The notes under the pieces were generated by a model. It saw nothing but the letters and a program-made list of their open reading frames with translations, had not been told where the DNA came from and searched no databases. Positions 1 to 14,800 of a stretch of DNA of 64,000 bases are shown here, in pieces. Source of the stretch: Hymenolepis diminuta (lineage: Eukaryota; Platyhelminthes; Cestoda; Cyclophyllidea; Hymenolepididae); the NCBI GenBank assembly GCA_900708905.1, contig CAADRB010000037.1:121188-185187 (forward strand). The letters are read 5' to 3'. How positions within the stretch are numbered: the stretch's first letter is position 1; every line of letters starts with the position of its first letter. Made by a program: the position numbers and the translations under genes.

Positions 1-2842
1 CTCCCCATCAATTTCAACTGAGTATCTAGTGAGTTAAAATTCAACAATACCGCTCTACAGTAAATAATGAATTTCGATTTGGTATATGGATACAGGAAAA
101 CTACAAGCGGTCAAGAAGATGCTCAATGCATTTCCGGGACCTCGGACGACTTAAACAAACGCTTAGTTGAGATGTCATGCGTCAGTCAATGGGTTCATAT
201 TAGTAAGCATTTTCTTGCCATGTGATAGACAATTGTGATGTGCTGTGTGGGTTTTGAGGTCACTGCTGAATTTTAAATGCGAAGTTTATGTGGTGAGAAA
301 TCAATGGGTAGATAAGATGTTGATTGGATTGGATATAATTTTATGATTTATGAAAAAGGGCGGTTTGATAATATTAAATTTGTTGGTGATAGTGTGAATA
401 CGGAAGGGAATTTGTTCGGTGTGAACAACTCTGAACTAGGTCAGCTGCAACACTGATTTGAATAGATGATTGGCGTTCTAGGAAGAGGAGAGTGGGAGCT
501 AGAGAGCAACGTTTGTTTATATTTGATGGGTAAAGAGAGTCGCTTTGAGAATATGCGACCGTTTAGCCGCAATCAGACCTCTCCACCTCTCCGCCTCTCC
601 GCGGCTACATATCTTCTATTCGGGGCAACACGCTCCCTATTCTAAACGAATTTTTCGGTGTTGAATGGATGTCATCCAACGAATTAATGCATTCAAAAGA
701 GACTACTCTGTGGAATAGGATTTACCTGGGGAATGTAAGGATCAGTGAAAAAGGGAAGAAACATGATACTCACGCCTCCGTAGAATAAACGATTTTAGCA
801 GTTGAAATCTGATCCCACTTTCTCAACTAATTTTCCGAGAGATCTCTTTGCTTCTATTTATGCAAATTACCAATCAGTTAATAATGCAATTAAAGTCATG
901 TCATTGAAGTTAAATCGTTATTTAAGTGTTACTGTGATGTTTTAAGTAAACACAGAATAAAATTAGCTAAATCCTTTATTTAGAGGAAAATTAGCGATAT
1001 TCTCAACGCCCAAAAAAAAACACTTTTCATTCTTCTCTTCAAACAATCAAAAAAAATAGTGATGTGCCGTGGGCGGATCGATTTCGAGCCCATATCATCT
1101 ACATCATGGCACAATCGCAACCTCTAAACCTGCACTCCGAAGATGAATCTCGGATGCATATATTCGTATTTATACAGCTATACTAAAAACTCAGACGAAG
1201 CAAAATCAAACTACGTAATCATCGAATGAAAGCGTATTTAAAATATCGATTTTGAAAAAGGTAGGAGAATCAAATTTTTTCCGCGTACCAGCCTTCTTCA
1301 CAAGACGTGCGACAACAGCTATTGAACCCGCAGCTGGTCGTCTGACTGATGAGTATTATGGCATATTTCTTGATTTGAAGGCAAATGAACAAACTTCCAA
1401 TCATGAGAACATTCTTTTCCGGAAAACGCAAATTATTAGATCCGCTATTTAATTTTCCAATAATATTAGCATTAAAAGCAACATTCGTATTAACTTTATT
1501 ACAAGGCAAAAAAGAACACCCTGAGCTCTGCCATATGAGATCATGCAAGCTGCTTCGTATCATATAAGATCATTCTGCCTTCTTAAACCTTGACAGAAAA
1601 TGAAATATGAAGCTTGTCAATAAGCACTAGATATCGAGGACAAGAATTTATTTAATAATCTAGATGACAGATCTTGACAATTCATATTGGGTTGTGAATT
1701 ATTCATTAGATAAATAATGTACTGAAATCCAAAAATCAAATGAATCAGGACTTTTTGACAAATTGGCTTTATCCAGCATATTTTAAAACGCCTCCCTCTC
1801 TCAATTATTGAATATATTTTTAATTGATGGCAATTGCTTATCCATGTTGAAAACGGTTTTTTCATTGCCTTGATATGGCAACAATAATAGTGATAAAATT
1901 TATATTTTTTATTCTTACGATTCTTTGATATAAATCAGTTAAACATAGGTTAAAAGATGTCCTTGTGAAATCGGACATTATGAAATTTAACAGTACCTCG
2001 TACGATTATTATACACTGTTAGATGTATATTAATATATTCTATCATTTGTCAAAAGAGTGCCAAAATAATCAATTCCTTTTGAATTTAGTATACAAATTT
2101 TGACAGCGACTAGACCAAAGTAAGATGAAAAAGAATTGTTTCAGGCAAAGATAACTTAATGACAGTGAATCATTTGTAATCCCATGCGTGATGAAAGTAT
2201 ACATGCCAGAAAATAAGTAATTAAGTTCAGTATATAATAGGAAAAAAAGGAGAATTACTTATTCAAAATAGCAAAAATATTCAAAGTTCAGAGCTATTTA
2301 TTGCCAAAACAGAAAGCCTAAAATAACTAAAATATAGTTTCAAAATTGTTTTAACTCCAAATTATTTATTTATTTTCTTTAAAGGAAATAATTAGGAAGT
2401 TTTAAAGTGTTTTTTGTGTTTTTCTGCATTTCATTGTTGAACTAGTGCCTTGAGTCAAGGTCACATGTTTCTCAGATCTGCATAAAAAGCGTGCGTGAAA
2501 TATGTTTTTTTACATTCCAAAGATTGTTTATATTGTCTTTAAACCTACAGATGGTAAGGTAATTTCTTTTGATGAAATTTTATGGTGATAGTAAGGCACT
2601 TAATGTTTATGTAGTTGAATCCAGCACGTTAAGTAGATTCCTTTATTGATTAACGGAGGTTAATTTTCAAATCGTTTCTCATGTTAATATAATTGCCTTT
2701 TCCTTCAGTTTTTCAATTTACCTTCTAGAATTATACTATAAATGATTGTAATGCGGCTTTACTATGATGTGATTACCTACAACCATATGTTTGATTTCTT
2801 ATATTTAACAAGTGAATAAATAGTTCCATTTAATGCTTCAGT
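1..2842. other. Upstream region of the AMP deaminase gene, no gene recognised
   Basis: AT-rich DNA with only short ORFs that lack splice context or family resemblance. A pyrimidine-rich, more GC-rich patch lies at about 555-625 and could belong to a promoter, but this is inference only. The last bases before position 2843 read as a 3' splice acceptor (a cag one base before the ATG), so a non-coding 5' exon or a spliced leader may lie upstream of or be joined at that point. Confidence 0.5.
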
Positions 2843-5800
2843 ATGGAGAAAGAAATATCCGAAATTGCTGAAAATCTTCAGCGAATAAGTGGAACTGAAG
2901 ATCATACATTGTTTCACGAAGGCTGCTTTGAATTCGACGTCCCTAAATTACCAATCGAAGTTAAGGAAATGAAAAACCATATTCTTTCACGACAGCTTGC
3001 TCGGTGGGTAATTTATCCTTTTAGTCATAAATTATATCCGTTTAAGCTTTTATCACCTTTGGTGTTACTCTAATTATAGTTCCGTGCAAAATGAACATGC
3101 TTATCGATTCCCAACTTCTCCTATTCCTAATGGCGATGATGCAGTTCGCTTTCGGCTCTCCCCAGATTCTCCGCCAGATGTGCATTTCAACGGTATCGCT
3201 TCCCCCGACGTTCTCTCTCTCCATGTTCCATCAAAAACCCCTGACGCTGAAACTCAATTCACTGTGGACGATGCAGAGTTATCATTAAGGTTTAATACTG
3301 CCATGTCTCCCGATATTACTTCTCCCAAAAATCGAGTCATTGAATATCAACGCGTCTGCATTGGTGGAGATGATGCCTCTGGTGCAAGTGTTTTTTTTAT
3401 TCTACACGATTTTCCGTTCAATATCCTAAGATACCCCAATTTTCCTACTAGCCTGTGGGTGTTTGATTACTTAAAATCAGTTCTCCTACTTAAAACCTTT
3501 TGGTATTATCATTCTTTTTTAACTAAAAATTATGCAAACTATGTGGAAAGCTATGTAAAACTGAAATATCACTATGGCGATTTAAGAATAAGATGAAATT
3601 TATGATTTCTCCTAATGGTAGCTTAAACTGGAGGAATATTTACGGCAGTTTAATGGGTAAAAGTTGAGACATTTTTCGTTAAGTTCTAAATCGCTGATGG
3701 TGTCTTGAAAATATTTGAATCCTAATAAAATTTTATTTATTTCTACTGAAGTAATTAATCTGTGAATATTAGTTCATAAACCCTCTAAATTCGTTCATTT
3801 GCTTCTTACAATCTTCTCTCTAAGTTGCAGAATGGATTCTCCGACTGTTCTGGAAACGAGAAAGTTCGGACAGTTGGACTTTTTGGATCCTTATTTTTTC
3901 TTTCAAGTTATCTCCAATTCTATAAATGCTCTAAGAATTTGTGATATTTTGCCCGAAAGGCAGATGTTTACTAAACCTAAACGATTGACATTCTTGCTTT
4001 ATATTTTGGTATTTTGTAAGCATTACTCATAAGTTTTTATAGAATTGGGACTTTCCAAAACACCCGCCCAGTGTTTCAGAAACGGGAATCTCTAATCGTT
4101 TTTTTGCGCATGTAGTTTTTTGCGGACTTATTATGTGCCTCGGTCTTTTCTTCATTAACTATTATATTTCATGTTACTGTGCATATTTAGTAGAAAAGTC
4201 CAAATAGGGTGCGGTATTAGTGCTCGCATAATTAATATTAAATCTTATTTGATTCATTTTTATGGACTTAAATGGAAGAACTTTGATAGAAGGCTTAATT
4301 GAAATAATAGGAAGGTGTTTAATAGTGTTTTGATGTTTAGTTTCTTGTTTGAATACATTCAATCGACTAAATAAGTTCTTTAAAAGTCGAAATATTTTTC
4401 ATATTTTGAAACTCTAAATGTTCAATTTCACCTTCACAAGACGGATGCTCCGCTAAGATAATCTTAGAGGACATGCATGGGTGTTGGTCTATTAAAACTT
4501 GAAGGTCAAGTCAGTTTCTGAAAGGGAGGGGCATAATGGATCACGTTTCCTGTCTGATTTTGGGAGTTGATACAGCTATAATTGAAAAAAAAACACCAGT
4601 CATTCTGACGTCCAATTTCAAATAGATGGGCTTATCACTCTCATTTGATTACTTTTGAAGCACTTCTTTGATAAAGGAAATTGCTTTTGGGAGTAGCACT
4701 TGTATGCAATAGTTTTGGAGAATCTATTAGGCAGTCAAATCTTGTCTACCCGTCAATACTGGGGATATAGGATCGCAAAATGGTCTGCCTCTTACTCTGC
4801 TTCATTTTAAACAAGTCACTTCCAGTTGATAAATAAGCCACGAGACGCGAATCATTATTACTTACTGGCAAGGAAAACATAGTTTTAATTAAAGAAATGC
4901 ACCTAAATGTGGTGAATAATAATAATATATTTCAGTATGAAGTGAATGAGAACGGGAGGGAAATCAATGAGCTTATCTAATTTATTTTACTTCTGTGTTA
5001 TATCCCAATGTTCCGAAGTTCGAATGCCGTGAGTTGCCTCATTGATTCTTGACTGGAGATGAGGCTCGATTTCATAATCAATTCCGCCTTGGTTGCCTGG
5101 CCAATTGACTGTTTTACTTGGGTTCCTTTATTGTCTCTATTCCTTATTCCATTATGATCGATATCAAAATAACTGCGTTTGCCCTGAATGTCTAATTGTT
5201 CATCTGGACCAATTAGAACTTAAAGCCAACTTCCCTAAATAATTTCAAGGCGGAGGATGATGAGAAATAGATTCTATTTTTGTCATTTACAAGTTGGAAC
5301 TGTGGTCGTCTGAGGCGGGAATGTTACTTGTTTGGTCCAGTTAGCTATGATATAATTTATACAGTTTGATTTCAGGGACGAGATCACTGCAAGTAGATAT
5401 GATGCGGAAATTATGATTATTGAATGCATATTAATCATACCAAATAAAGTCCAAATAGTAAAATAATTGGACCACTATTAGGGTCACGAATCACACTTAG
5501 GGATCCGTCTAATAGTACAGAAAGTTGCTTATTTCGGACAAAATTAATCGTTGTAGCGAAACTGAATTGATTATTCAGAACACATGAAGTTTTGTGTGGG
5601 TGTATTTTTGTTTGATCTGGTGCATTTGATTACACTGGGAAAAAATGTGAAATAATGGAATTTCCTTCTACCTTCAAGGCGACAGAAGATGACCTTCAAG
5701 AGGCCGCCGTGGCTCTAATGAAGTCGATGGAATTGCGAGAGAAGTACATGAGAGCGTCGCTGCAGAAGAACGGGCGTATCGTGAAGCGGTACCTCAAAAT

Positions 5801-8800
5801 GGCCAAGGAGGGATTGCAGCCACCTAGAAAGGACTGTTACTACAATGCCCCCGCTACTGATAAAGGTAAGTTCAACTAACCATTTCAACTAAACCTTTCT
5901 CCAACTGTTCACATTTCGATCAATCTTGACGGGTATTCAATGATTTCTTATTAAGTGGAAGTACATTTATTCCATATTTATAAGTATCCCATAGTTTGAG
6001 AACCCGTACCGCAAATTCAACGGTTAGTAACTTCTCTAATGGACTGACAGCTCAATCTGTAAAATTCAATGAAACGCCCTGTAACCAAAATTGAAATTTC
6101 TCAATCTATCATGTGACTCGCATTTGCTAGACTGAACTAAATCGTTGTAACTTTTTAATTAAATGCATTCTAAGTTTTACTTTTTATTATTCGAATGGAT
6201 AGAGAGGTGAGATAGGAGTGGTCTTAGTCTTTGATCACAGAGTTACACCCTTGTCATTGGGCGGTAGTCTTATGTCGATGTTTTATGACACCAAAGCTCA
6301 TTTTGGTGTCACTACGCCCAACTCTAGTGGCTTGGCGTTCCATTTCGTAATGTCTTCTCATTGGTTTTGTTATTTTTCTTTCGTTCAAACAAAATTTATT
6401 GGCTGGACAGCTTTTCTTGGCTTAAAGTTTGTCGAATTATTCGATAATATCGTCTCTTTTTCTCTGTCTATCATCCAAGCGGTAAGTTGTGCTGTGGTCG
6501 GGGCTAACATTTACACTGTAATCCTGTGGGGAATTTCCTTGACTGTAGACAGCTAACGGCGTGTTTTAAAGCCACTTTCAATTTCGATGTGTTGGTCATC
6601 GAAGCATGGCGCTAGTTGAGTGCAAGATTGATGAATTGACTCCTACACGTGTTAAGCCTAGAAAGCATATCTATCCCTCTAAAGGTTATGGATTTGATTC
6701 CTGTCGATGGGTTTTTAATCGCCAAACCATAATGACTAATACATTCTCGGTCTCTATCCTATGGAAGTATAGAATACACACAAAACAAACTCTTATGAGC
6801 ATGGGAATGTAACTTTACTCAAGGAATAGTTTTTATCTAATAAGGTTTGAAGGGAGAATATAAAGCAATGAAATCAAGGGAGTTACAAATTATTTGTTTG
6901 TTTCCACTTTTTCCAGAAGGATTCACTGTCCCACGGTTCCAATGTTAGAGTTTGACTCTTAGGTTTCTGAATAAAAAGTCATGCTCATACGTTTTCCTTG
7001 AATAAAAATATTCATTCTTATTTCTCACATTGTTCTGCGAAGATTTTCACCTACATTTTCCAAGGCACAAACATTTCATTCGCAAAATTTTCCCCCTATA
7101 AGTCAGCCAGCCTTACAATTCTGACACTCCGCGTCACTCATGACCTGCAAGCAAGTATCCTGAATTACACCCAAATATGGTAAATACGGTGCTGTCTTCC
7201 CCAGTTGAAGACCAATACATCACACCACTGCCAATCCCGCCCTTAAACACCACTGCATCTTCTAATCTCCTCAGTTTTCTCTTTGTGTTCAATAAAGTTC
7301 TCCAGGCAATCTTAAGAAGTTAGAAGGGCGATAACTTAACAAGATCTCCACAGCCTCTTAGGTAACTTGTTGTCAGTTACAGCACGCTAATGGAGCTGCA
7401 GCCACTGCCAGTTTAAAAAGGGCAATTGTTTATTTAGCTGCTTCTTATTTATGTACATTCAAAGTTCGTCCAAAGTATGTGCTTTGTGGTAATTTCACGA
7501 GTGTTTTAAGATGATGTGAATGATGACTGGGCAAGGGAAATGTCTTGATCGGCTTAAATAATCGACAAATATGCTCTATCACAAGGTGAAAAAATTCTTC
7601 TAATTCGATAAATTCCACCGGTTGCCCATGTGTTTATAACTTCTTGGATGTTTATTCTTAACGGTGAATATTTATTCCTGTCTACATTTTGAAAAATCGC
7701 CCTATCAAGACTGGTGCTTTTGTATGAAAATATTAGCAGATGTAGTCGTGCTTAAAGAACAGTCTTAATCTATGTACTACAATTGGTCGAAGAGTTCTTT
7801 TCTACCGCCGCTCTCAGGGTTCTGTTATTTGGGAGCTATGGCTCTGTGATGGTTGAATCGCTGGTGCCTTTTTCACCAACTTCCATGTAAAATAATCTAA
7901 TTATAACGGTCGTTTAAATGAGATTATACCTCTTCTGCGTGCATCTTTCAAATGAGATTGAGGCTAAGTGGTCGAACTTCTCGTCAAACTCGAAATTTTG
8001 CCATCTGTTTGTGCTCATTTTTGTTTCATATTTTCCCGACTTTGATTGTCGAAACTGTAATGATAGTTTCACAACTCTATCCGTCTCTCAGGTAAATCCT
8101 GACGTGGAAATTTATTAATTGAAGTAATTTTCTCTTTCTTTTGTCTGGTATTGTCACTCAAGCCGTGTTTATGGAAGCTTTCAACCTCTTATCACTTACA
8201 TGAATGCTAATGTGGTGTCATTTGTAAGTGGGACATTGCACATCCTGAATGATAGTTCATGTTGGGGGGTGTTAAGTTGAATGCCCAGTCATTCCATTTT
8301 GATGGAAGAAAAGGCAATACGTTTTTTGAGGATTGCAGAGTTTCGGGCAATAGATTTCATTCTCTTAGCAAATCACTTTTGCTCTTTACAGCTCTTACTG
8401 TGCATTTGGTTGGTCTGCTTGTCCCGCTTATTTGGGATAATCGAATTATTACGGCTAAATAGGTAAAAGGTTAACAATATTAATTGGCATGTAAATAGAG
8501 AAAAAGTTTGATCAGTATGCTCGACGGTGATGTCAATTTCGATCGTCCAAAGAGCAATTTTTGTTTGATGAAATCATTTTTCAACATCGATAAAATCGCT
8601 TAGTGCATGCACAAAAAGATAAATTCCTTCAAAACACCACTCCTCTTTGTAATTTTTGACCTAACTTTTTTTTTGATGGCGACAGTAAATTGGGAGGATT
8701 GGGACAAGAATGAAGGTAATTGCAAGGCATGGTCTAATTTTAGCTTCAATTCATTCACCCTGACCCTCTCAAAGCTTCACCACAGGATCATTGTGAGCAT

Positions 8801-11800
8801 GCGTGGCGCGCTTTAAACTTCATTAAAATAATTAACCAATCCCGATCGGATCAAGGGATTAGCGTGTTGATCCGCTCTTAGCTTTCGGCTTTATGAATAC
8901 TTAATTTATAAAACTCCTCCATTTCTCCCTTTCTTTTAATACGGCTCTGCTTTAGAAAACGGCAAATATCACAGCTGCATGAAATTGCTCAAAATTTTTC
9001 AATGCTTAGCATGTCATTTTGATAGCATAATTTGCTCCCTAAACATATCTTCCCTCTCCTTTAGAGCATCCAATTCATCCCCCTGAGTTTACAGGCGATC
9101 CTTTTGAAGTGAAACATTGGCCGGAGACCCTAGCCGTGTCGGTCAGCTTTGAGAAGGGGATCGCACAGCTGAAGTCCCTGAATAAGACCACCCTACTTCC
9201 CAATCTGCCAACCTTCACTTTGGAGGAGTTTATTCGTGACGAGAAAACAATGCGAATGTTTGTCGCCAGTGGACCCTTAAAATCCTTCGCCTATCGGCGC
9301 CTCTGTTACCTTAGCTCTAAATTCGCCCTTCACAATCTCCTAAACGAGGGCGGGGAAACGCTGGAACAGAAGAATGTTCCCCATCGGGATTTCTACAATA
9401 TTCGCAAGGTTGGTACTCTACTCGAATCCTAATGTTTCGAAATTAGTATTCTCAAGTGACCACAGATTAATATTATATTCGCATTATGCTCTATTGATAT
9501 TCTTTACAACCTCTCAGTCGTTCCTTTATGTAATGTCGCACACTCCTCAGACTTGTAACTCACACCAAGGTCCATTAGTGAAAGTAAGCGTAATTACTTA
9601 GAATTGAATATAGGATAAATGATTGGTTGGCTGGTTGATCAATACTGACAGCGATGGATGGGTGTCTTACATATTCAAGTGTGTGTACTCGTTCGAATGC
9701 ACCGAAAGTAATCGATTTCGCTTCCTGATAATGTTATAACCTATTTTGCCTTCAAAATAGCCTCATATCCAAGAACTCGATCGTAACACGTAATTGTCTT
9801 CACGTTGGGCTTCACTCCAAAATTCAGCGAGGTAACGATGCCGCAATTAGACACATTTTGACAAATGTGCTAATTTTGCGAATAATTAACTGTAAATTGT
9901 TAATTTAATTTTTCTTCGATAAAAGTTGTTTATATTTATCCCACATCTCCCAACAGAAGTTGTTTATCCACACGTTTGAGCGTCGAATCAACACTGAATC
10001 TTTTCCGAGGTCTGTCTGATGTTGGCGTTGGCTCTCCAGAGTTTTGGGATTCCAAGGCGGAAATAGGTCACATACGTCCAGATAGATCTTCGGTGGATCC
10101 GTTTTCGATTTAGGAGTTAAGACTGAGTACAAAGAACGGAGGTGTTTGAGATAGCGCACACAGATTTGGACGCCAACATGGGTTGGCAGCGTTATTTTTA
10201 CGCGATAGTGACGGCCGAGAAACATGTGCTATCCATTAGTCACTCGATTGTTCTTGGGAGATTTATTGGAAATATTTCTTTTCCCAAATATTGAAAGAGT
10301 GTTTCTTTGGAAGTTCGTTTAGGAAACTATTTTTCATACATGGGGAATATAATATGCTGCATATGAACTTTTGTCTTTATATATTTGCGTCCTGTCTGGA
10401 GTTTTATTTCCTATGTCAGATCAAAAAATGTTATTTTTTCTCAGTGTCAGTCATGTGGTAACACCCAAGTTTAGTTGTAAGAAGGAGTAATTACAATGGT
10501 ATTTGGACTGAATCTGAGGAAATAGAAGAGCCTAAGGCTTCGGAGTAAGAAGGGCAAATATTTTCCTTTCAATTTAATCTTTGGTCGGCCTTTTCTCATC
10601 CTGTCACCATCCCTATATGGCAAATCTTGATGACAAGATGTCATGTGATCTCACGGTCATCCTCCTTTCACATAATTTCTCTAGCATCCATCTACTGGAA
10701 AGCAGAGTTTATTAATTGGCAAATCGTCTTTGGATTTGTGGTGGTTAACGCTGTTGCGTCATGTGATGACCTAAGTGACCTAGGGGGGAGAACATATTGT
10801 GTCACTCCTCTCCTATTAGTAAGCGACTTTTTTCCGTTAATTTGGCCGCACCATCACAAGCAAAGTGAATCGATCATAGATAAAAAAATCATATTCAATC
10901 TCCTGTTTTGGGGTATTGAAACACCCACACGTTTTCTAAAGTCAGGAGTATTCAAATACAGAAAAGGCCAATATTAGGGAGTAAATGGGAATATCTGCCC
11001 CATTAAACAGTCATTCAGCAAACTTTTGGTTAGATCTCTCACTCAGTCAGCATTACAACATTGTTTTATTATCCGTGTGAGGCACAAAGTACATTTTTCA
11101 ATCAAATAAAGCGCCTAAATAGTTCAAATAAGAAGTGAAGTAGACGAGAAAGAAACTAAACCTAGGAATAGTCAGGACTTCTTTTTGTTATTCGAATATA
11201 TTCTGAGAAAGTTTGGATCACTCGATACCATACAATTCCATAAACATCCACCAATTATAGTCGTTTGGAGGACATTGGAGTCCGATAATTGGGATGTCAT
11301 TTGTGGAATTGTGGCAGTCATTCCACCATGAACTTCTCACCTCAAAATTGGACGAAATGAAGCCTCTTTAACACGTAGTAGTTCATCTAGTATTCAGTTT
11401 ATTGTATCTCGTTAGCAATATTTTCCCACAATTTGTGCCTTTAACTCTTCCTTATCAAAAGAGAAAGAAAAAGGAGAAGCGAAGGTATTTTTTTTCATTA
11501 TTTTGTTGCTTTCGTAGGTGGACACTCACGTGCACGCGGCATCGTGCATGAATCAGAAGCACTTGCTGCGTTTTATCAAAAAGTGCATCCGCACACGACA
11601 GGACGATTACGTCTGTTTGAATAAGGCCACTGGTGAACCCCTCACTCTCAAACAGGTAAATTGCTCACTTCTCTCTGCTCTTTTCTTATTGATGAATATG
11701 CCCTTCGCGTTTCCATATGCCTTAGTTAATAACATGGTTGAGTACTTCCCTCAGTGTTGCCAGATTGTAGGAAGATAAGGTATCTGGGAGAATAAGAGAA

Positions 11801-14800
11801 ATTGATTTATTTGTTTATTAAAACAAATGTGAATCCATGCGTACAAATGTGTCAGTGAATCTGAACATAAATGAAGATTGTTCGGAGGTCATTTCATCAG
11901 GGCGTACACAGATCCCTGGATGAGCAGCATTTGGGAATTGAGTTTTTTAAAGATTTGAAAGCATCTGTATCACCAATGCAGCGCGGAAATAATTTCCTTG
12001 TTTCTGATCGATGTCCTTAGCGTAAGTATTTAAAATGGGTTCTTGTTTACTTTGGTATGGCTATCTAATTCCTATCTTTTGTCGAACTGTTTGCATTTCG
12101 GTAGCTCATTATCTACTATCGGCCGATATCATTAGAAATGGCCAGAGAGGTTTTCTTAAACAATCCTCTAGGGGATTTGTGTGTGAGGTAGTCTAAGAGA
12201 GATCGTCCAGTCTTGATTCCAATCACGAGGAAATTTTTTTCAAAATCAACTTCATTGGGCCTTTTATTAACTATAAACCCGGAGGACTTCTTTTTATGCT
12301 TGCCTGTATTTCGGTTATAATATTAACCAATTTGATCCCATTGTAAATGGTTAATTATTACTGAGATTTTCTAAGTAGAATCAGCCCACAATAGGATTTA
12401 AAGGTGGGCTGATTAAGGAAAGAGGACATTAATCAAGACCGACGCCCCCCATAGAACACAAATGATGCGTATTGTACGAAGACAACTGCTGTGCCACTTT
12501 TTTCAATTCCCGACAGGTTATTTACTGTCGTAGGTCGTCAGTTAATTTGTTTTGGCAGTTCTTTTACAAGAACTAAACTAAGTTGGAGACAAGGTCAATC
12601 AAGGGTAGCCTATGAAAACAAAAAAAGCAACTCAATTTGAGCGGAGAAATTGTCCCCATGCCATTAATCATTAACCGTTATCAGTCAGTCTAAGGATTGC
12701 CTAAAGTAGGAATTTTAGGCGATCCCTGATCTGTCCACTATCGTGGTGCGAATTCTTTTCCTACAACTAACTTTGAAAAAAGGTTGCATGAATATGTGAC
12801 TCGGACAGAGGCTTTCAATATAGCAGAAAAGTAAACTGAGGAAGTTCATTTTTGAAGCAAACTTTCTTCATATCTTCAGGATTTGTGGTCCCTGAAAACG
12901 TCATTCCTTGAGATTTTTGAGAGCAATCAAGATGAAAATTGTAGGAGGTAATTGTTTTCTAAAGCGAAGATCTGTGTTCATTTGCATTTCATAATCTCGC
13001 ATTCACGTTCAAATACACGTCCCGTTCAAATTCATCTGTTTGAAGGAGAAAGCACGTACCTGAATGACAAGAGGCTGGATGATGTCTGTAGTGTTACAGA
13101 GTCGTTAATTTGTGCAGTAAGTAGATCTTGAATAAGGTACGTCACATAGTTAAAGCAAGTAAATATGGGAGGGTATAAAGTCTATAGTGTATATGAAAGG
13201 TGGCAATAATGATCAAGAAGTATGGGGATTACAAATAATGAGAGAGGAACCATCTTGCCTATGACCACAAACCACCATCTGAGGCGATAGCCATGTTGAT
13301 GACTGTATGGCCTTATCGAGCCAATGGTCTCACTGAGCTCTTTCGGCTTTCCTATTGGTCCCCTCTACGTGTGGACGTGTATTTCAGTTTGGTCCTGCAA
13401 GGTTTTGAATCTACTTCTAGGACGATCGGGGCTGGGGAGAGTCTTCGCTTCAACGACTAAGATGATGGGAGGATATCAGCTGATATGTTTGTAAAGGGCT
13501 CAAAGGAATTCAATTCTATTGCTTTAAAATATTAAATGATCCTCAAATTTTCATAACAATGAAAATGGGCCATCAATTTGTCATCATAACTGTTATTTTG
13601 CTTCGTTTTAGTTGATGGAGCACTTGGGAATCACTGCTTATGAGATGAATATTGACAACCTCGATGTACATGCCGTAAGTTCAATTAAAAATTGACGATT
13701 TGTATTTGACTCTATCAGCATATAATTGGAAATAATTCATTGATGTGATATCCTTCCTTAAATTAGATAACTTTCCCATAAAATTACCCCAATTTTAACT
13801 CATATTGTTTTGTTTTCCACTTGGATTGCTCATTTGATTCTCTGTTTGTTTTTATTTCAGGATCGCAACACCTTCCATCGATTCGACAAATTCAATGCTA
13901 AGTATAATCCCATCGGCCAGAGTCAACTCAGAGAAGTTTTCTTGAAGACTGACAATTATTGCAAGGGCGCTTTCTTCGCACATGTTCTCAAGGTAACACT
14001 CCCCTCTCCCAAATCATGTATTTCTGTGTCCATGAGGGCTCACTATTGGGATCAATTCAAACCACAGAACCATATAATGAAGTTATAAAAAGTTGGCCCG
14101 ATACTGGATCATATTTTGAAATGTGGTAATCCTATAAACTGACTTGATTTGTGCTAGCTGGGAGTCTTATTTTATACAAAATGAATGCTCCCTTCTGTTA
14201 GTAATCGAATTAGAGCTTGTTCTTAAGCTGTGGAATTTCATGAATGCAAAATAATGCCAATTTTAACTTTTGAAAATCGCCCGTTCTTGTAGCAGTGGTC
14301 TGATCTTCTTTAAGGCTTGTTTCCAACTGAATTTAATGCTCAATCCATGAATGTCTTAATGACAAAAAGACACCAATCCTGACTCGAACTAAATACAAAT
14401 CCTTGCTTTTGGAATCAAGATCGTCGAATTCCACTTTCTTCTCTTCTTAGTGAATGTCCTACTGAAAGCTTATCACCATTTTGGTCAACTGAATTGCAAA
14501 AAAATGAGTGCTTTTTTGGTTGGAATGACTTGAATTCCAAATCTTTTGTTTTTTTTTTTCAGGAAGTATTCTCAGATTTGGAAGAGTCGAAATATCAGAA
14601 TGCTGAGCCGAGGTTGTCCATCTACGGTAAGACTCGCGATGAGTGGGATGATCTAGCAAAGTGGGCTATCAATTTCCGAGTCTACTCGCCAAATATCCGT
14701 TGGATTGTCCAGGTTCCACGTCTCTACGATGTCTACAAGTCAAAGGGCGTTGTTGGCACTTTCCAGGTACACGTTGATGAAAAAGGAAGGACTTATTATG

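Noticed and set aside
6218..6556. 112-codon open frame in AMPD2 intron 3
   Set aside because: It begins with GTG rather than ATG, has no acceptor in phase with the AMPD2 exons, and the protein already aligns colinearly without it.
12184..12206. A tgaggtag sequence resembling the let-7 microRNA seed
   Set aside because: The downstream bases do not match let-7 and no complementary arm is present within hairpin distance. A second tgaggtag near 17455 also has no hairpin.
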